Source: Anderseniella sp963759095
GTDB lineage: Bacteria > Pseudomonadota > Alphaproteobacteria > Rhizobiales > Aestuariivirgaceae
Direction: 5' to 3'
Length of the DNA: 64,000 nt
Assembly (NCBI GenBank): GCA_963759095.1
Contig: CAVWYF010000052.1
Span: 1-64,000 of the forward strand
Position numbers and translations under genes: made by a program. Positions 1 to 8,563 of the stretch are shown piece after piece (position 1 is the first letter of the stretch; each line of letters begins with the position of its first letter). The notes beneath the pieces are model-generated. The model ran no database searches. It worked only from the letters and a program-made list of their open reading frames with translations, and was not told the origin of the DNA.

Positions 1-3000
1 ATGCAACTGGGGAGCCGCTTCCCCTTCGATAAACCCGTCGTTATCAAGATCGGCGGCAAATACCGGTTCCAGTCCGGGCAGGGACGCCGGTGACTGGGGG
101 CTGGACGTTATATAGACGCCTGCGGCGTCAGTCTGCCAGACCGTGTAGGCGTCATTGGGACCCTGCCACAGCACGTTAAACCCGGTATCTGTCGCTTCAA
201 CCTGCAGGGCGGACCAGCCGGCATAGCGGTCAGGGCCGACGTCGGTTCCGCTCTGCGTCAGGACGACCGGCGCACCGACGCCATCGCTGAACTGATACGC
301 GTTGTCCTGGTTGACGGAGAGCTGGTAAGCGCCGTTGGACTCAACCGTCATGGGACCATAGGTGCCGGGCTTGAACAGTTCCTCACCGGTGTCGACATCG
401 GAGATGGTCAGGGCGCCGGTTGTGACCTGCAGCGCACCGCCGTCTTCGGTGACACTGCCGGTATCCACGCCGGCGATCACGGCAGCATCGTTTGTACCGG
501 TGATGGTGATGATGATGTCATGGGTGGTGCCGTCAATGGCGGTTACCGTGACGGTATCGTTCATGGTGGCATTGAGCGCCAGGGCCTGCACGGCTGCATT
601 GGCATTGTCGAGCGTATAGGTCCACGCGCCTGCTGCATCGATGGTCACAGAGCCATAGGTGCCGGTTGCGCCACCGACAGTGAACAATTCCTCACCGGTG
701 TCGACATCGGAGATGGTCAGGGTGCCGGTTGTGACCTGAAGTGCGCCGCCGTCTTCGGTGACATCACCTGTGTCCACGCCGGCGATCACGGCGGCATCAT
801 TGGTGCCGTTGATGACCACATTCACATCGAAAGTTGTGCCATCGACAGCGGTAACGGTGATGGTGTCAGTCAACGTACTGCCGGCACCAAGTGACTGGAT
901 GGCCGTTTGTGTGTTGTCTGCGCTGTAAGATGCGTTACCGGCAGCATCCAGTGTCAGCACCCCGTACAAGCCGTTGAGATTTCCCGGGGTGAACTGGGCT
1001 TCGCCGGTGTCAACATCGGTAATGTTGATCGTGCCAAGTCCGGTCAATGTGGTCGGGTCGTCATCTTCAGTCACCGTCGGCAGAGCGCCTACACTGATGA
1101 CCGCTGCATCATTGGTTCCGTTGATGGTGATCGCCACATCGTGGGTCGTGCCGTCAATTGACTGAATGGTGATGGTGTCAATCAGGGATGATCCCTCGCC
1201 GAGCGCCTGGATGGCCGGCAGGGTGTTGTCTGCCGAATAGGTCCAGTTACCGGCAGCATCTATGGTCAGCGAACCATATAAGCCTGGTGTCGTGTTGGCA
1301 TTGAAAACCTCTTCTCCCAGATCGATGTCGGAGATGGTCAGCGCGCCTGAAACTGTCAGCGTTACCGGATCGTCTTCTTCCTTGACGCTGCCGGTATCCA
1401 CACCGGCAATAATTGCCGCGTCATTGGTTCCGTTGATGACAACATCGATATTGTGGGTTGTGCCGTCGATGGTCGAGACGGTGAGGGTCTCGGTCAGGGA
1501 CGCGGTGGCGCCAAGCTGCTGGATGACCAGCGGCGTGTTGTCGGCAGAATAGGTCCAGTTGCCCAATGCATCTATGGTCAAAGAGCCATAGGTGCCGGCA
1601 ATTGTTTCAGGATTGAATTCGGCTTCGCCGGTGTCAACATCAGCAACCGTCAAAATTCCGGAATCGGTCAGCGTGAGCGGGTCGTCGTCTTCGGTGACGC
1701 TTGCCTGATCATCGCCACCTACGACCGCCACGTCGTTGACACCGGTTATGGTGACAGTGACGTTGTGCGTCGATCCGTCAAATGACTGAACGGCGACCGT
1801 ATCCGTTGCGGTGATGCCGGCACCCAGGGACTGCACAAGCAGATCCGAGTTGTTCAGGGTATAGGTATAGCTGCCAGCAGCAGTGAGTGCCACGGTACCG
1901 TAAGTGCCGTTGTAATTGCCGGCCAGGAATGATGATTCCCCGGCATCGGCGTCATTTACGACCAGGATACCAAGATCGAACGGTGGGTTGCCTGCGTCTT
2001 CCGTGACCTCAGCCGTGTCATCGCCTGTCACGACAGCGACATCGTTCACGCCGTTGATGGTAACGGTCAGGTTTGAGTTCTCGGTATTGTTGAAGTCGTT
2101 TTCGGCCGTGTAGGTAAATGCTTCGGTGAGCGTTTCGCCGTCTTTGAGTTCCTGCGCTGCGCTTGAGGCAGGATCGACCAGATATGAGTACTGACCAGTG
2201 GCGTCAATGGTCAAGGTGCCATAGGTGCCGACAATTACTGTATCGCCGGAAGTTGCTACAGCAGTTGTGTTGACATTGATGACGGTAATTCCAAGCCCAA
2301 AGTCATTGTCGAGCACGTTACCGGTGGCCGCGACCACGTCATCTTCCGTAGTGGAATTGACATCGGCAAAGGCCTGAACGCTTGTGTCCGACCCCTCGAT
2401 CGTGACATCCAGGTCTGCCGTTGTTACTACACTGCCGTCGGTGAGGCTGTAGGTGAATGAATCAATCAGTGATTCACCAAAGTCCAGCGCCTGAACCACG
2501 GGAAGATTGTTGTCAAGGTCATAGGTGTAGTCGCCGGTGGCGCCGTCAATGGTCAGCGTACCATATGCACCGGCAACCAGCGTGGTGCCGGTCGGGTTCA
2601 GGCTGACAGTGTTGACTTGGATTATGCCGATGGGCTGGTTTTCGACATCGCTGTCTATGCCGAAACCATCGTCGTCGGTGATGACGTTGCCGGTGGCGGA
2701 CAGGGCAATGTTTTCCTGCACAGTGGCTGTGTTGTTGCTGGCAATCGGAGCGTCATTGTTGCCGGTGATTTCAATAATCAGGTCGGTGTTCAGACCAAAA
2801 CCGTCTTCGGTGAAATTATAGGCAAAGGTATCGGGAATAATATCGTCGGCTGTAAACTCCTGAACCAGAGAATTGTCCAGAACATAGGAATAATCGCCGT
2901 TTGCCCAGACTTCCAGGGTTCCGTATGTCCCGACTATGAACACCGAGCCGGTACCTGGCACAGCGATAGTGGCGACTTCGGTGAGTACATAGACCCCGGC

Positions 3001-3633
3001 GGGATTGTTGATGAGATCGTCGGTAAACAGGTTGCCCGTAACGGTCAGAACAAGGTCTTCGGTAACCCCCGCAAAATCTTCCGGCGCCGTGTTGGTGCCG
3101 CCGCCGCCGCCGGTCTCGTCATCGACGAATTCTTCATATGTTTGATTGCCGGCAGCATCGTAAATCCGAATCCACGAAGACCATGTCTGCGTTTCATCAT
3201 AATCGAACACGGTGAGCGTGTAGGTTCCGTCACTGTGAAACCGGCGCTCCTCGATGTAGTTGAAAGCGAGGTCGTAGATGTCATAAACATTGTCGGTACC
3301 GTCGACGTATCGCTCGCCGGAGAATTCGAAACCCTGAAGCGAAACATCGCGGAATTCATACTCGCCGTCATTGTAGACGAGGATGTCGTTTCCGGATCCG
3401 CCAATTGCGAGCGTGGTGTCGTTGGCATCGTAGATGACGATGTCGTCGCCGGCACCGGCATCGATGACGTCGTCACCGAGACCGCCGTCAATCCAGTCAT
3501 TGTCATCGCCACCATTAATGGTGTCGTTGCCGTCATTGCCATTGATCGTGTCATCCCCGGCAAATCCGTTGATTATGTCATCACCGGATGTTCCATCGAG
3601 GATGTTGTCGTTGCCGTCGCCGTCTATACTCAT
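1..3633 (-). CDS. Giant RTX/VCBS-repeat secreted protein (C-terminus outside window)
   Basis: An open frame on the minus strand runs from an ATG at 3633 to the window edge (1,211 codons, no stop). Residues 1 to about 90 are hemolysin-type calcium-binding nonapeptides (GDDxIxG, GGLGDDVID). A short spacer ending in a Gly/Thr/Asn linker near residue 180 follows. Then come about nine tandem VCBS/cadherin-like units of roughly 100-110 residues, each with an ITGTND-like strand, a TEDG motif and an ISDVDTGEE-like turn. The last ~100 residues (GWSALQVEATDTG, LWQGPNDAYTVWQ, FAADLDNDGFIEG) match the Trp-rich C-terminal domain seen in large secreted proteins of cyanobacteria and proteobacteria. No N-terminal signal peptide is visible, consistent with type I secretion in which the export signal is C-terminal. 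Probable role is adhesin or biofilm matrix, by inference. RTX repeats at the extreme N-terminus are atypical. Confidence 0.85.
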   Translation of the reverse strand, partial: MSIDGDGNDNILDGTSGDDIINGFAGDDTINGNDGNDTINGGDDNDWIDGGLGDDVIDAGAGDDIVIYDANDTTLAIGGSGNDILVYNDGEYEFRDVSLQGFEFSGERYVDGTDNVYDIYDLAFNYIEERRFHSDGTYTLTVFDYDETQTWSSWIRIYDAAGNQTYEEFVDDETGGGGGTNTAPEDFAGVTEDLVLTVTGNLFTDDLINNPAGVYVLTEVATIAVPGTGSVFIVGTYGTLEVWANGDYSYVLDNSLVQEFTADDIIPDTFAYNFTEDGFGLNTDLIIEITGNNDAPIASNNTATVQENIALSATGNVITDDDGFGIDSDVENQPIGIIQVNTVSLNPTGTTLVAGAYGTLTIDGATGDYTYDLDNNLPVVQALDFGESLIDSFTYSLTDGSVVTTADLDVTIEGSDTSVQAFADVNSTTEDDVVAATGNVLDNDFGLGITVINVNTTAVATSGDTVIVGTYGTLTIDATGQYSYLVDPASSAAQELKDGETLTEAFTYTAENDFNNTENSNLTVTINGVNDVAVVTGDDTAEVTEDAGNPPFDLGILVVNDADAGESSFLAGNYNGTYGTVALTAAGSYTYTLNNSDLLVQSLGAGITATDTVAVQSFDGSTHNVTVTITGVNDVAVVGGDDQASVTEDDDPLTLTDSGILTVADVDTGEAEFNPETIAGTYGSLTIDALGNWTYSADNTPLVIQQLGATASLTETLTVSTIDGTTHNIDVVINGTNDAAIIAGVDTGSVKEEDDPVTLTVSGALTISDIDLGEEVFNANTTPGLYGSLTIDAAGNWTYSADNTLPAIQALGEGSSLIDTITIQSIDGTTHDVAITINGTNDAAVISVGALPTVTEDDDPTTLTGLGTINITDVDTGEAQFTPGNLNGLYGVLTLDAAGNASYSADNTQTAIQSLGAGSTLTDTITVTAVDGTTFDVNVVINGTNDAAVIAGVDTGDVTEDGGALQVTTGTLTISDVDTGEELFTVGGATGTYGSVTIDAAGAWTYTLDNANAAVQALALNATMNDTVTVTAIDGTTHDIIITITGTNDAAVIAGVDTGSVTEDGGALQVTTGALTISDVDTGEELFKPGTYGPMTVESNGAYQLSVNQDNAYQFSDGVGAPVVLTQSGTDVGPDRYAGWSALQVEATDTGFNVLWQGPNDAYTVWQTDAAGVYITSSPQSPASLPGLEPVFAADLDNDGFIEGEAAPQLH
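300..3000 (-). repeat. Tandem ~310-bp VCBS coding repeats
   Basis: Near-identical DNA blocks recur about every 304-315 bp. The segment reading accggtgtcgacatcgg appears near 387 and 691, with related copies near 1000, 1313, 1624 and 1936 and more diverged ones near 2260, 2600 and 2950. The units nearest the window start are the most alike, which suggests recent duplication or gene conversion. These are protein-coding repeats inside the RTX/VCBS gene. Confidence 0.8.
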
Positions 3634-3932
3634 TATCGGATACCCAGATTGTAACCGGTCCAGGCACGCCGATTTACTGATTCAATACACATAACCAACT
3701 ACCCGTCGCTCCAGTGGGTTTACGCGCTCAGGATGCCGCATGAACGGTAACCCAGCCGCGCAAAACTACCGTGAGAGCCCTAAAAGAGTCTTTACAAGCG
3801 ATGCGAAATTGAAAATATCCGTGTTTTGCAGGCCCCATTTATGCCGGATGCATGGTGCATAAACCGACATTCAACAGGTTCTAAACAATCGCTCGACAAA
3901 TCGAGCCGACACGCGCCAAACTGCGGTTTATC
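3634..3932. other. Divergent intergenic region, no gene seen
   Basis: About 300 bp separate the divergent starts of the RTX/VCBS gene and the YdcF-like gene and must hold both promoters. I see no open frame with coding character and no RNA gene or strong palindrome. Confidence 0.5.
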
Positions 3933-4709
3933 ATGTCCCTATTTCTCGACAAAATTATCCCGTTGTTTGTCTATCCTGTCGGCTTTGCCGTTCTGGCGGG
4001 ACTGGCATGTCTTTTTTCATTCGCATTGGGCAGACGCCGCAAAGCGGTGGCCTGGATCACGCTGGGGACACTTTATTTGTGGCTGGCGGCCACTCCAATA
4101 GTTGCGTTGACCCTGATCAACTCGCTTGAGGAACAATATCCCATCGTAACTATCGACACGTTGCCGAAAGCCGACGTGGCCATTGTTCTGGGTGGAGTGA
4201 GCGTTCAATCACAGGGCCCCAACCCCTATGCGGACCTGAAATCCGGCGCGGATCGAATCCTGCATGCCGTCCGCCTTTTAAAGGCAGGCAAGGTGGACCG
4301 GATACTGGTGAGCAGCGGCCGACCCGTTTCGCAGCTTGATTCCAGATCCGAAGCAGAGGTTATTGCCGGGTTTCTGCGGGAATTTGGTGTTGATGATGCG
4401 GATATTGTGCTGGAAAGCGGGTCTCGAAACACACGCGAAAATGCGATCAACAGCCTTGCCCGCATGCGGGAGAGCGGGTTTTCGTCCGCTCTGCTTGTTA
4501 CATCTGCCTTGCACATGCCGCGTGCAGCGGCCGTGTTCCGTAAAGCCGGGGTAACATTCTCGCCGGTTTCAATCGACGCCTTGTCATCGTCGATTGAGGC
4601 CAGATCGGTTTTTGCATTCTTGCCGAATTCCAAGGCGCTGGACTACTCGACACAGTCAATCAAGGAGTGGATTGGAATGCTGGTATATCATTTACGCGGA
4701 TGGACCTGA
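3933..4709 (+). CDS. YdcF/ElyC-like DUF218 membrane protein
   Basis: 258 residues. Two hydrophobic segments (about 9-31 and 39-60) anchor the protein in the inner membrane, and a DUF218 domain fills residues ~80-240. Diagnostic elements are ADVAIVLGG, ILVSSGRP, a SEAE segment, and ESGSRNTRENA followed by LLVTSALHMPRA. Family members such as ElyC and SanA are linked to envelope or lipid-carrier homeostasis in enterobacteria. The exact reaction is unknown and I infer only an envelope role. It is convergent with the B2-protease gene (57 bp between stops) and divergent from the RTX gene. Confidence 0.8.
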   Translation: MSLFLDKIIPLFVYPVGFAVLAGLACLFSFALGRRRKAVAWITLGTLYLWLAATPIVALTLINSLEEQYPIVTIDTLPKADVAIVLGGVSVQSQGPNPYADLKSGADRILHAVRLLKAGKVDRILVSSGRPVSQLDSRSEAEVIAGFLREFGVDDADIVLESGSRNTRENAINSLARMRESGFSSALLVTSALHMPRAAAVFRKAGVTFSPVSIDALSSSIEARSVFAFLPNSKALDYSTQSIKEWIGMLVYHLRGWT

Positions 4710-4766
4710 CACATAGTCGGCTGTGCATGATTTATCGTGTGCTGCACAACCAAAATCCACCCTGAT

Positions 4767-5231
4767 CTACAGTTTCGATATGCCGCTTTCCAGCGGGATT
4801 GGTGAAAACGCCTTCAGATCAGGCAGGTTGCCGGTAACGACAAGGTCGCCGCTGGTCAGCCAGGCATGTGCCTCAAGGTCACATGCTGCATTTTTCCGGA
4901 CACCGATGTTCAGCTTGTAGGTGCGTTCAATCCTGTCCAGCCACATTAACCCCGCCATTGCCTGAAGCAGGCAGTCTGACCGCCATGGCACGCGTGAGCC
5001 GGCCGAATTTATTGCCCACCCTATAAGTTCGGTTTCCGCGGCTGTTGCAACGGACCGGGAACCGGCCGTTTCAAAGCGCTCCAGCACGGCTTTTATAGGC
5101 TTGTGGTGATGGTCGTATCGTGCCCTGGCCAATAACCAGATCGCTGTCAGCAGGGCTTTCCAGCGCCTGGCAGACAGGCGGCCGGCGCGTTGCCAGACCC
5201 GGTCAGCGGACTTTGACAAGGCCGTTCTCAA
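4767..5231 (-). CDS. Lasso-peptide B2-like transglutaminase-fold protease
   Basis: About 154 residues. The hydrophobic N-terminal half (RRWKALLTAIWLLARARY) and the catalytic half with Cys87 (RVPWRSDCLLQA), LNIGVRK and His122 (LEAHAWL...VVTG) match lasso-peptide biosynthesis B2 proteins. These are cysteine proteases that cut the leader from a RiPP precursor. No ATG is available: the frame opens at a TTG at 5231, with another TTG at 5219, so it overlaps the RRE gene by 17-29 bp and is translationally coupled to it. The start is uncertain. No lasso cyclase (asparagine-synthetase-like C protein) and no evident precursor gene is in the window, so the substrate is unknown. Confidence 0.78.
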   Translation of the reverse strand: MRTALSKSADRVWQRAGRLSARRWKALLTAIWLLARARYDHHHKPIKAVLERFETAGSRSVATAAETELIGWAINSAGSRVPWRSDCLLQAMAGLMWLDRIERTYKLNIGVRKNAACDLEAHAWLTSGDLVVTGNLPDLKAFSPIPLESGISKL

Positions 5232-5493
5232 TCAGCTCGGCAAGAAATCCGCGGGTGTCGGTTTCACACTGTTCACGCTCGACATTGTACTCCTGGACCA
5301 AGGCGCTGCAAATATCATCGAGCGTGGTCTCTTCACTCAACTTCTCCCATATCTGGCGTGCCGGGCCTTCCAGTCCGTAGTAGACGCCGCGCTCGGCATC
5401 AAGCAGCACGGTATCATCGGGGCCGAGTTCAGCCGCCGGCAGCTGGCTGGTGCGAATCAGAATGCTGTCAGGTTTTATGTTTTGCTGGCTCAT
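5203..5493 (-). CDS. PqqD-like RiPP recognition element (lasso B1-like)
   Basis: 96 residues with the PqqD/RRE winged-helix pattern: a DDTVLLDAERGVYYGLEGPA strand pair, then IWEKLSE, a helix LDDICSALVQEYNV, and the C-terminal FLAELIENGLV segment. RRE domains bind the leader peptide of a RiPP precursor and deliver it to the modifying enzymes; in lasso pathways the partner is the B2 protease. The start ATG at 5493 overlaps the stop of the kinase gene by 4 bp, and the 3' end overlaps the B2 gene. The coupling supports a kinase-RRE-protease complex. Confidence 0.8.
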   Translation of the reverse strand: MSQQNIKPDSILIRTSQLPAAELGPDDTVLLDAERGVYYGLEGPARQIWEKLSEETTLDDICSALVQEYNVEREQCETDTRGFLAELIENGLVKVR

Positions 5494-6452
5494 GTGCCAA
5501 AAGTGTCCCGGACGTGTGAAATAATCAAGCTCATGCAGTGCTCATGTCGATCTTTGTTGCGCGGCCTGACCAGATGGAAGGCCGGTACGCTGCCACACAG
5601 GCCTGCCGCCCATGTCATGAAATGCTGTTCGCGGCCCAATGGTTCGATCAGATGGGTGAGGGACACATCCCGCCTCAGCCGCATCATGGCATTAAGCTGG
5701 CCCATGGGCGCAATGACAGGTTCAGCCGTCTCGTCCTCGTGCCAGTCGGTAAAGTACAATCCGGCCATCGGGCTGGGATGTTGACTGTAGGCTTCAGGCA
5801 CCAGATGAATATGCTTGCCGAACCGGTATGAATCCACCGCCAGGTGATCATCTCCAAGCCCGGCCATTGCGCCGGATTGTTCATACAGATGCAAGGCCGG
5901 TATCGATGGGGCAGCCAGATAGGGATGTTCTGCCGTTGCGTGAATGGTCAGCCGGTCGTCGCTGAACAGGTTGAAACCTGCCATCTGAAAACTTGCAGCA
6001 AGGGTAGACTTGCCGTCACCGGCGTTGCCGCAAAACGCCACGCAGCCCTTTGCCGTATCGACAGCAGCACAATGCAGCGGGAGATAGTTGCGCTGATGCA
6101 GCAGGCACCCGAGGCCGGCTGAAAGAGCAAACAGACGGGCTGCCGGTTCATTGTGCTTGCCGCCGGGATCTATGGTGACGCGGTTTCCCGTTTCGATGAG
6201 GCAGCGAATGCCGTTTTCCAGCGCGATCATGATCTGGTTGTCGCCGACCAGATAGCCATCCTTGGTTACGGCGTGGTGGTCGATTGAAGAGGGCAACTCG
6301 CTCATCACCATCTCAACCGGTGCCTCATCAAGTACCTGTTGCGCCTGCCTGGGAGGCAGTTCGGGAATATCAAAGCCCGATTTGAGCAAGAGACCGTGAA
6401 CACAGTATTGAGGCATCTGATCAGGCGTTCCTGTGAAACCACCGAATCGCAT
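5490..6452 (-). CDS. HPr-kinase-like (HprK-related) protein
   Basis: 320 residues from the ATG at 6452; an internal ATG at 6416 (MPQYCVHGLLLKS) fits the usual family N-terminus better, and neither has a strong Shine-Dalgarno. A P-loop GNAGDGKST lies at residues 132-140, followed by FSDDRLTI, as in HprK-related kinases. These occur in lasso-type RiPP clusters, where some phosphorylate the peptide. The N-terminal third is the variable domain typical of this group and is not the PTS HPr-kinase N-domain. It is first in a minus-strand operon with the RRE and B2 genes. The substrate is unknown; peptide tailoring is inferred from context. Confidence 0.75.
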   Translation of the reverse strand: MRFGGFTGTPDQMPQYCVHGLLLKSGFDIPELPPRQAQQVLDEAPVEMVMSELPSSIDHHAVTKDGYLVGDNQIMIALENGIRCLIETGNRVTIDPGGKHNEPAARLFALSAGLGCLLHQRNYLPLHCAAVDTAKGCVAFCGNAGDGKSTLAASFQMAGFNLFSDDRLTIHATAEHPYLAAPSIPALHLYEQSGAMAGLGDDHLAVDSYRFGKHIHLVPEAYSQHPSPMAGLYFTDWHEDETAEPVIAPMGQLNAMMRLRRDVSLTHLIEPLGREQHFMTWAAGLCGSVPAFHLVRPRNKDRHEHCMSLIISHVRDTFGT

Positions 6453-6651
6453 GGTGATGGGAAACCGGAAGTGTCCAGCGCTGTTTAAGCTGTGCCGGGA
6501 TGGTGTTCAAGCGCCGTTGCGGCTTTTCCCCAGGCAGACACAAGCCAGTTTTACCCGAGCGCAAAGCTTTTTTCACTGGTATGCGGCCGGGCCGGTGTGC
6601 CAGAACCCTTGCTGATCTAGTCAATTGATCCGCATTTTGGGGATGAAGTTC

Positions 6652-6963
6652 ATGTTTGTTATCACGGCGGAATTCCGCCTGAAGCCGGATATGCTGAATG
6701 CGTTCATGCGGCTTATGCTGATACAGGCTGAAAAGTCGCTTTCCAATGAGCCGGGATGCCTCGTGTTTGATGTTTGCATCGAACACAATGACAGTGAAGA
6801 CGTTGTATTCCTATACGAAGCCTACCAGGACGAAGCAGCGTTCGACCTGCACATGGAAACACCGCACTATCTGGCCTTTTCAGAAACCATATCCGAACTC
6901 GTGGCGACCAAGTCGGTTCGCCGGTTCGATCGCATTAAACCTCAACCAGGACCTCTTCAATGA
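6652..6963 (+). CDS. Antibiotic biosynthesis monooxygenase (ABM/YgiN-like) domain protein
   Basis: About 103 residues. The pattern FVITAEFRLKPDMLNAF, EPGCLVFDV, VFLYEAYQDEAAFDLHMETPHYLAF is the dimeric ferredoxin-like fold of YgiN-type quinol monooxygenases and related stress proteins. I chose the ATG at 6652 because GGGGATGAAG sits 3-7 bases upstream; ATG 6643 is an alternative. The stop overlaps the next ATG (ATGA), so it is co-translated with the dehydrogenase. The substrate cannot be told from sequence. Confidence 0.8.
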   Translation: MFVITAEFRLKPDMLNAFMRLMLIQAEKSLSNEPGCLVFDVCIEHNDSEDVVFLYEAYQDEAAFDLHMETPHYLAFSETISELVATKSVRRFDRIKPQPGPLQ

Positions 6964-8057
6964 CCTCATCGAATTCCATCCATGTTGCAGTTCTTCCCGG
7001 CGACGGTATTGGCCGGGAGGTCATGGAACCGTGTCTTGAATGTCTGGACGTGCTGGCGGCAAGGTCGGGCGGTTTCTCGTTCACCTACGAGACCCTTGAG
7101 GCCGGTGCCGGCGTGTTCCGGGACACCGGCGTCGCACTGCCCGACGACGTGGTGAAAAGGGCCGGCGCTGCCGACGTCATGCTGCTGGGCGCCATGGGCC
7201 TGCCCGATATCAGGTATGAAGACGGACGAGAAATCACGCCGCAGATTGAGCTGCGCGAAATCTTCGATCTTTATGCCGGCGTGCGGCCGGTTGAAACGTT
7301 TCCCGGTTCTCCGGTGCCGCTGAAAGACCCGCGTGCCGCAAAGCTTGATTTCGTGCTGATCCGTGAAAACACCGAAGGGCTGTTCGCCTCTCGCGGTGCC
7401 TGCGAAATGGTCGGTGACGATGAAGCCCGCGACACGATGGTGATTACGCGCACGGGCACCGAACGGCTGTCGGACTTTGCCTTCAGGCTTGCTGAACGCC
7501 GCAAGGCGCAAGGCCGCGGGCAAGGGCGCGTCACCTGTGTCGACAAGGCAAATGTGTTTGGCAGTTTCGCCTTCATGCGCAAGGTGTTCTACGAACGCGC
7601 GGCAAAATTTCCGGCACTTACCGCTGATCATGCCTATGTGGATGCAACGGCGCTGGGGCTGGTGCGCAATCCATGGGTGTTTGATGTCATGATCACGGAA
7701 AACATGTTCGGTGACATTCTGTCAGACCAGGCAGCCGCCCTGATGGGCGGTATGGGCATGGCGCCGTCCGCCGACATCGGCGACAAGCATGGTCTGTTTC
7801 AGCCGTGCCACGGCACCGCGCCCGACATTATGGGAACCGGCAAGGCCAACCCGTCCGCCATGTTGTTGTCAGGCGCCATGATGCTGGACTGGCTCGGCGA
7901 AACGATGAGTTCACCGGAACTGACCGGTGCCGGCGAAACCTTGCGCAATGCTGTACGAGCGGCATTTTCCGACGGCAATCTCATACCTTACGAAGTGGGT
8001 GGCAGTGCCGGTTTGCGCGAGGTATCGAACCGTGTTCTGGACATATTGAAGAGCTGA
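6960..8057 (+). CDS. Isocitrate/isopropylmalate dehydrogenase family protein
   Basis: 365 residues. Family motifs are LPGDGIGREVMEP at the N-terminus, the substrate-loop FVLIRENTEGLF, VTCVDKANVF, YVDATALGLV, the metal/substrate segment VMITENMFGDILSDQAA and the nucleotide segment HGTAPDIMGTGKANPSAM. The NAD(P)-dependent beta-decarboxylating chemistry is well supported. The specific acid (3-isopropylmalate, tartrate/malate or isocitrate) is not; the absence of leuC/leuD nearby argues against a biosynthetic LeuB. It is coupled by a 4-bp overlap to the ABM gene, suggesting a small catabolic or detoxification unit. Confidence 0.85.
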   Translation: MTSSNSIHVAVLPGDGIGREVMEPCLECLDVLAARSGGFSFTYETLEAGAGVFRDTGVALPDDVVKRAGAADVMLLGAMGLPDIRYEDGREITPQIELREIFDLYAGVRPVETFPGSPVPLKDPRAAKLDFVLIRENTEGLFASRGACEMVGDDEARDTMVITRTGTERLSDFAFRLAERRKAQGRGQGRVTCVDKANVFGSFAFMRKVFYERAAKFPALTADHAYVDATALGLVRNPWVFDVMITENMFGDILSDQAAALMGGMGMAPSADIGDKHGLFQPCHGTAPDIMGTGKANPSAMLLSGAMMLDWLGETMSSPELTGAGETLRNAVRAAFSDGNLIPYEVGGSAGLREVSNRVLDILKS

Positions 8058-8065
8058 TCTGAGGG

Positions 8066-8458
8066 TTATTTGTTCTCTGAAGTCTCGTCGACTTCTGCGA
8101 GCTCTTCCAGTTCTTCGTCGCGTGCCATCATGAAGCGCGTGTCCTGTTCGAGACTGGTGATCAGGCCGCCAAGCTCGGCATACAGATGCCGGATACGCTG
8201 CAGTTTGCCTTCAACCGAGGACAGCCTGCCGGCGTCTCTTGTTTCGTCAGGTTCATAGTCCTCGCCGACCATGAGCCATGCAAAGCCGACATCCAGCGCA
8301 CCGGCCAGCCGCAACAGCCGGTTGGCCCGCGGGTCGCGTTCGTCGGCTTCCCAGGCGAGGATTGTTTCGGCCTTTACACCGACGCGGTCAGACAACTGGT
8401 TGATGTCATAATTCTTACTCTCACGGGCATACGTGATACGTTTGCCGATGGTATCCAT
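8066..8458 (-). CDS. XRE-family transcriptional regulator
   Basis: 130 residues. The N-terminal helix-turn-helix (RITYARESKNYDINQLSDRVGVKAETILAWEAD) is followed by a NRLLRLAGALDVGFAWLM segment, as in Cro/C1-type repressors. The C-terminal ~50 residues are strongly acidic and probably helical (EELEELAEVDE). It is convergent with the dehydrogenase gene, only 8 bp between stops. Its own start faces the ABC transporter gene, so the ~105 bp between 8459 and 8563 is a shared control region. Regulated genes are unknown. Confidence 0.85.
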   Translation of the reverse strand: MDTIGKRITYARESKNYDINQLSDRVGVKAETILAWEADERDPRANRLLRLAGALDVGFAWLMVGEDYEPDETRDAGRLSSVEGKLQRIRHLYAELGGLITSLEQDTRFMMARDEELEELAEVDETSENK

Positions 8459-8563
8459 GCGGGTTCGCTTTCCCTGTTTTCAGGATTTGTCATAGTGGCG
8501 TAATGGTTTGATGAACGAGCTTTGTAACGCCTGGGCCTGCTTATTCAACAGCCTCAGTGACGC

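Noticed and set aside
300..2000. Regularly spaced repeats resembling a CRISPR array
   Set aside because: Period is ~310 bp, the repeats are translated in frame as VCBS domains, and there are no short spacers or cas genes.
2617..3654. A 345-codon plus-strand open frame
   Set aside because: It is antisense to the RTX/VCBS gene; the compositional bias of the repeats keeps the opposite strand open. The minus-strand reading has recognisable domains throughout and the plus-strand reading has none.
6421..6786. Minus-strand 121-codon frame as a RiPP precursor for the HprK/RRE/B2 operon
   Set aside because: It lies over the ABM gene and the kinase start, is rich in Arg/His/Gln like other shadows, and has no leader-core pattern.
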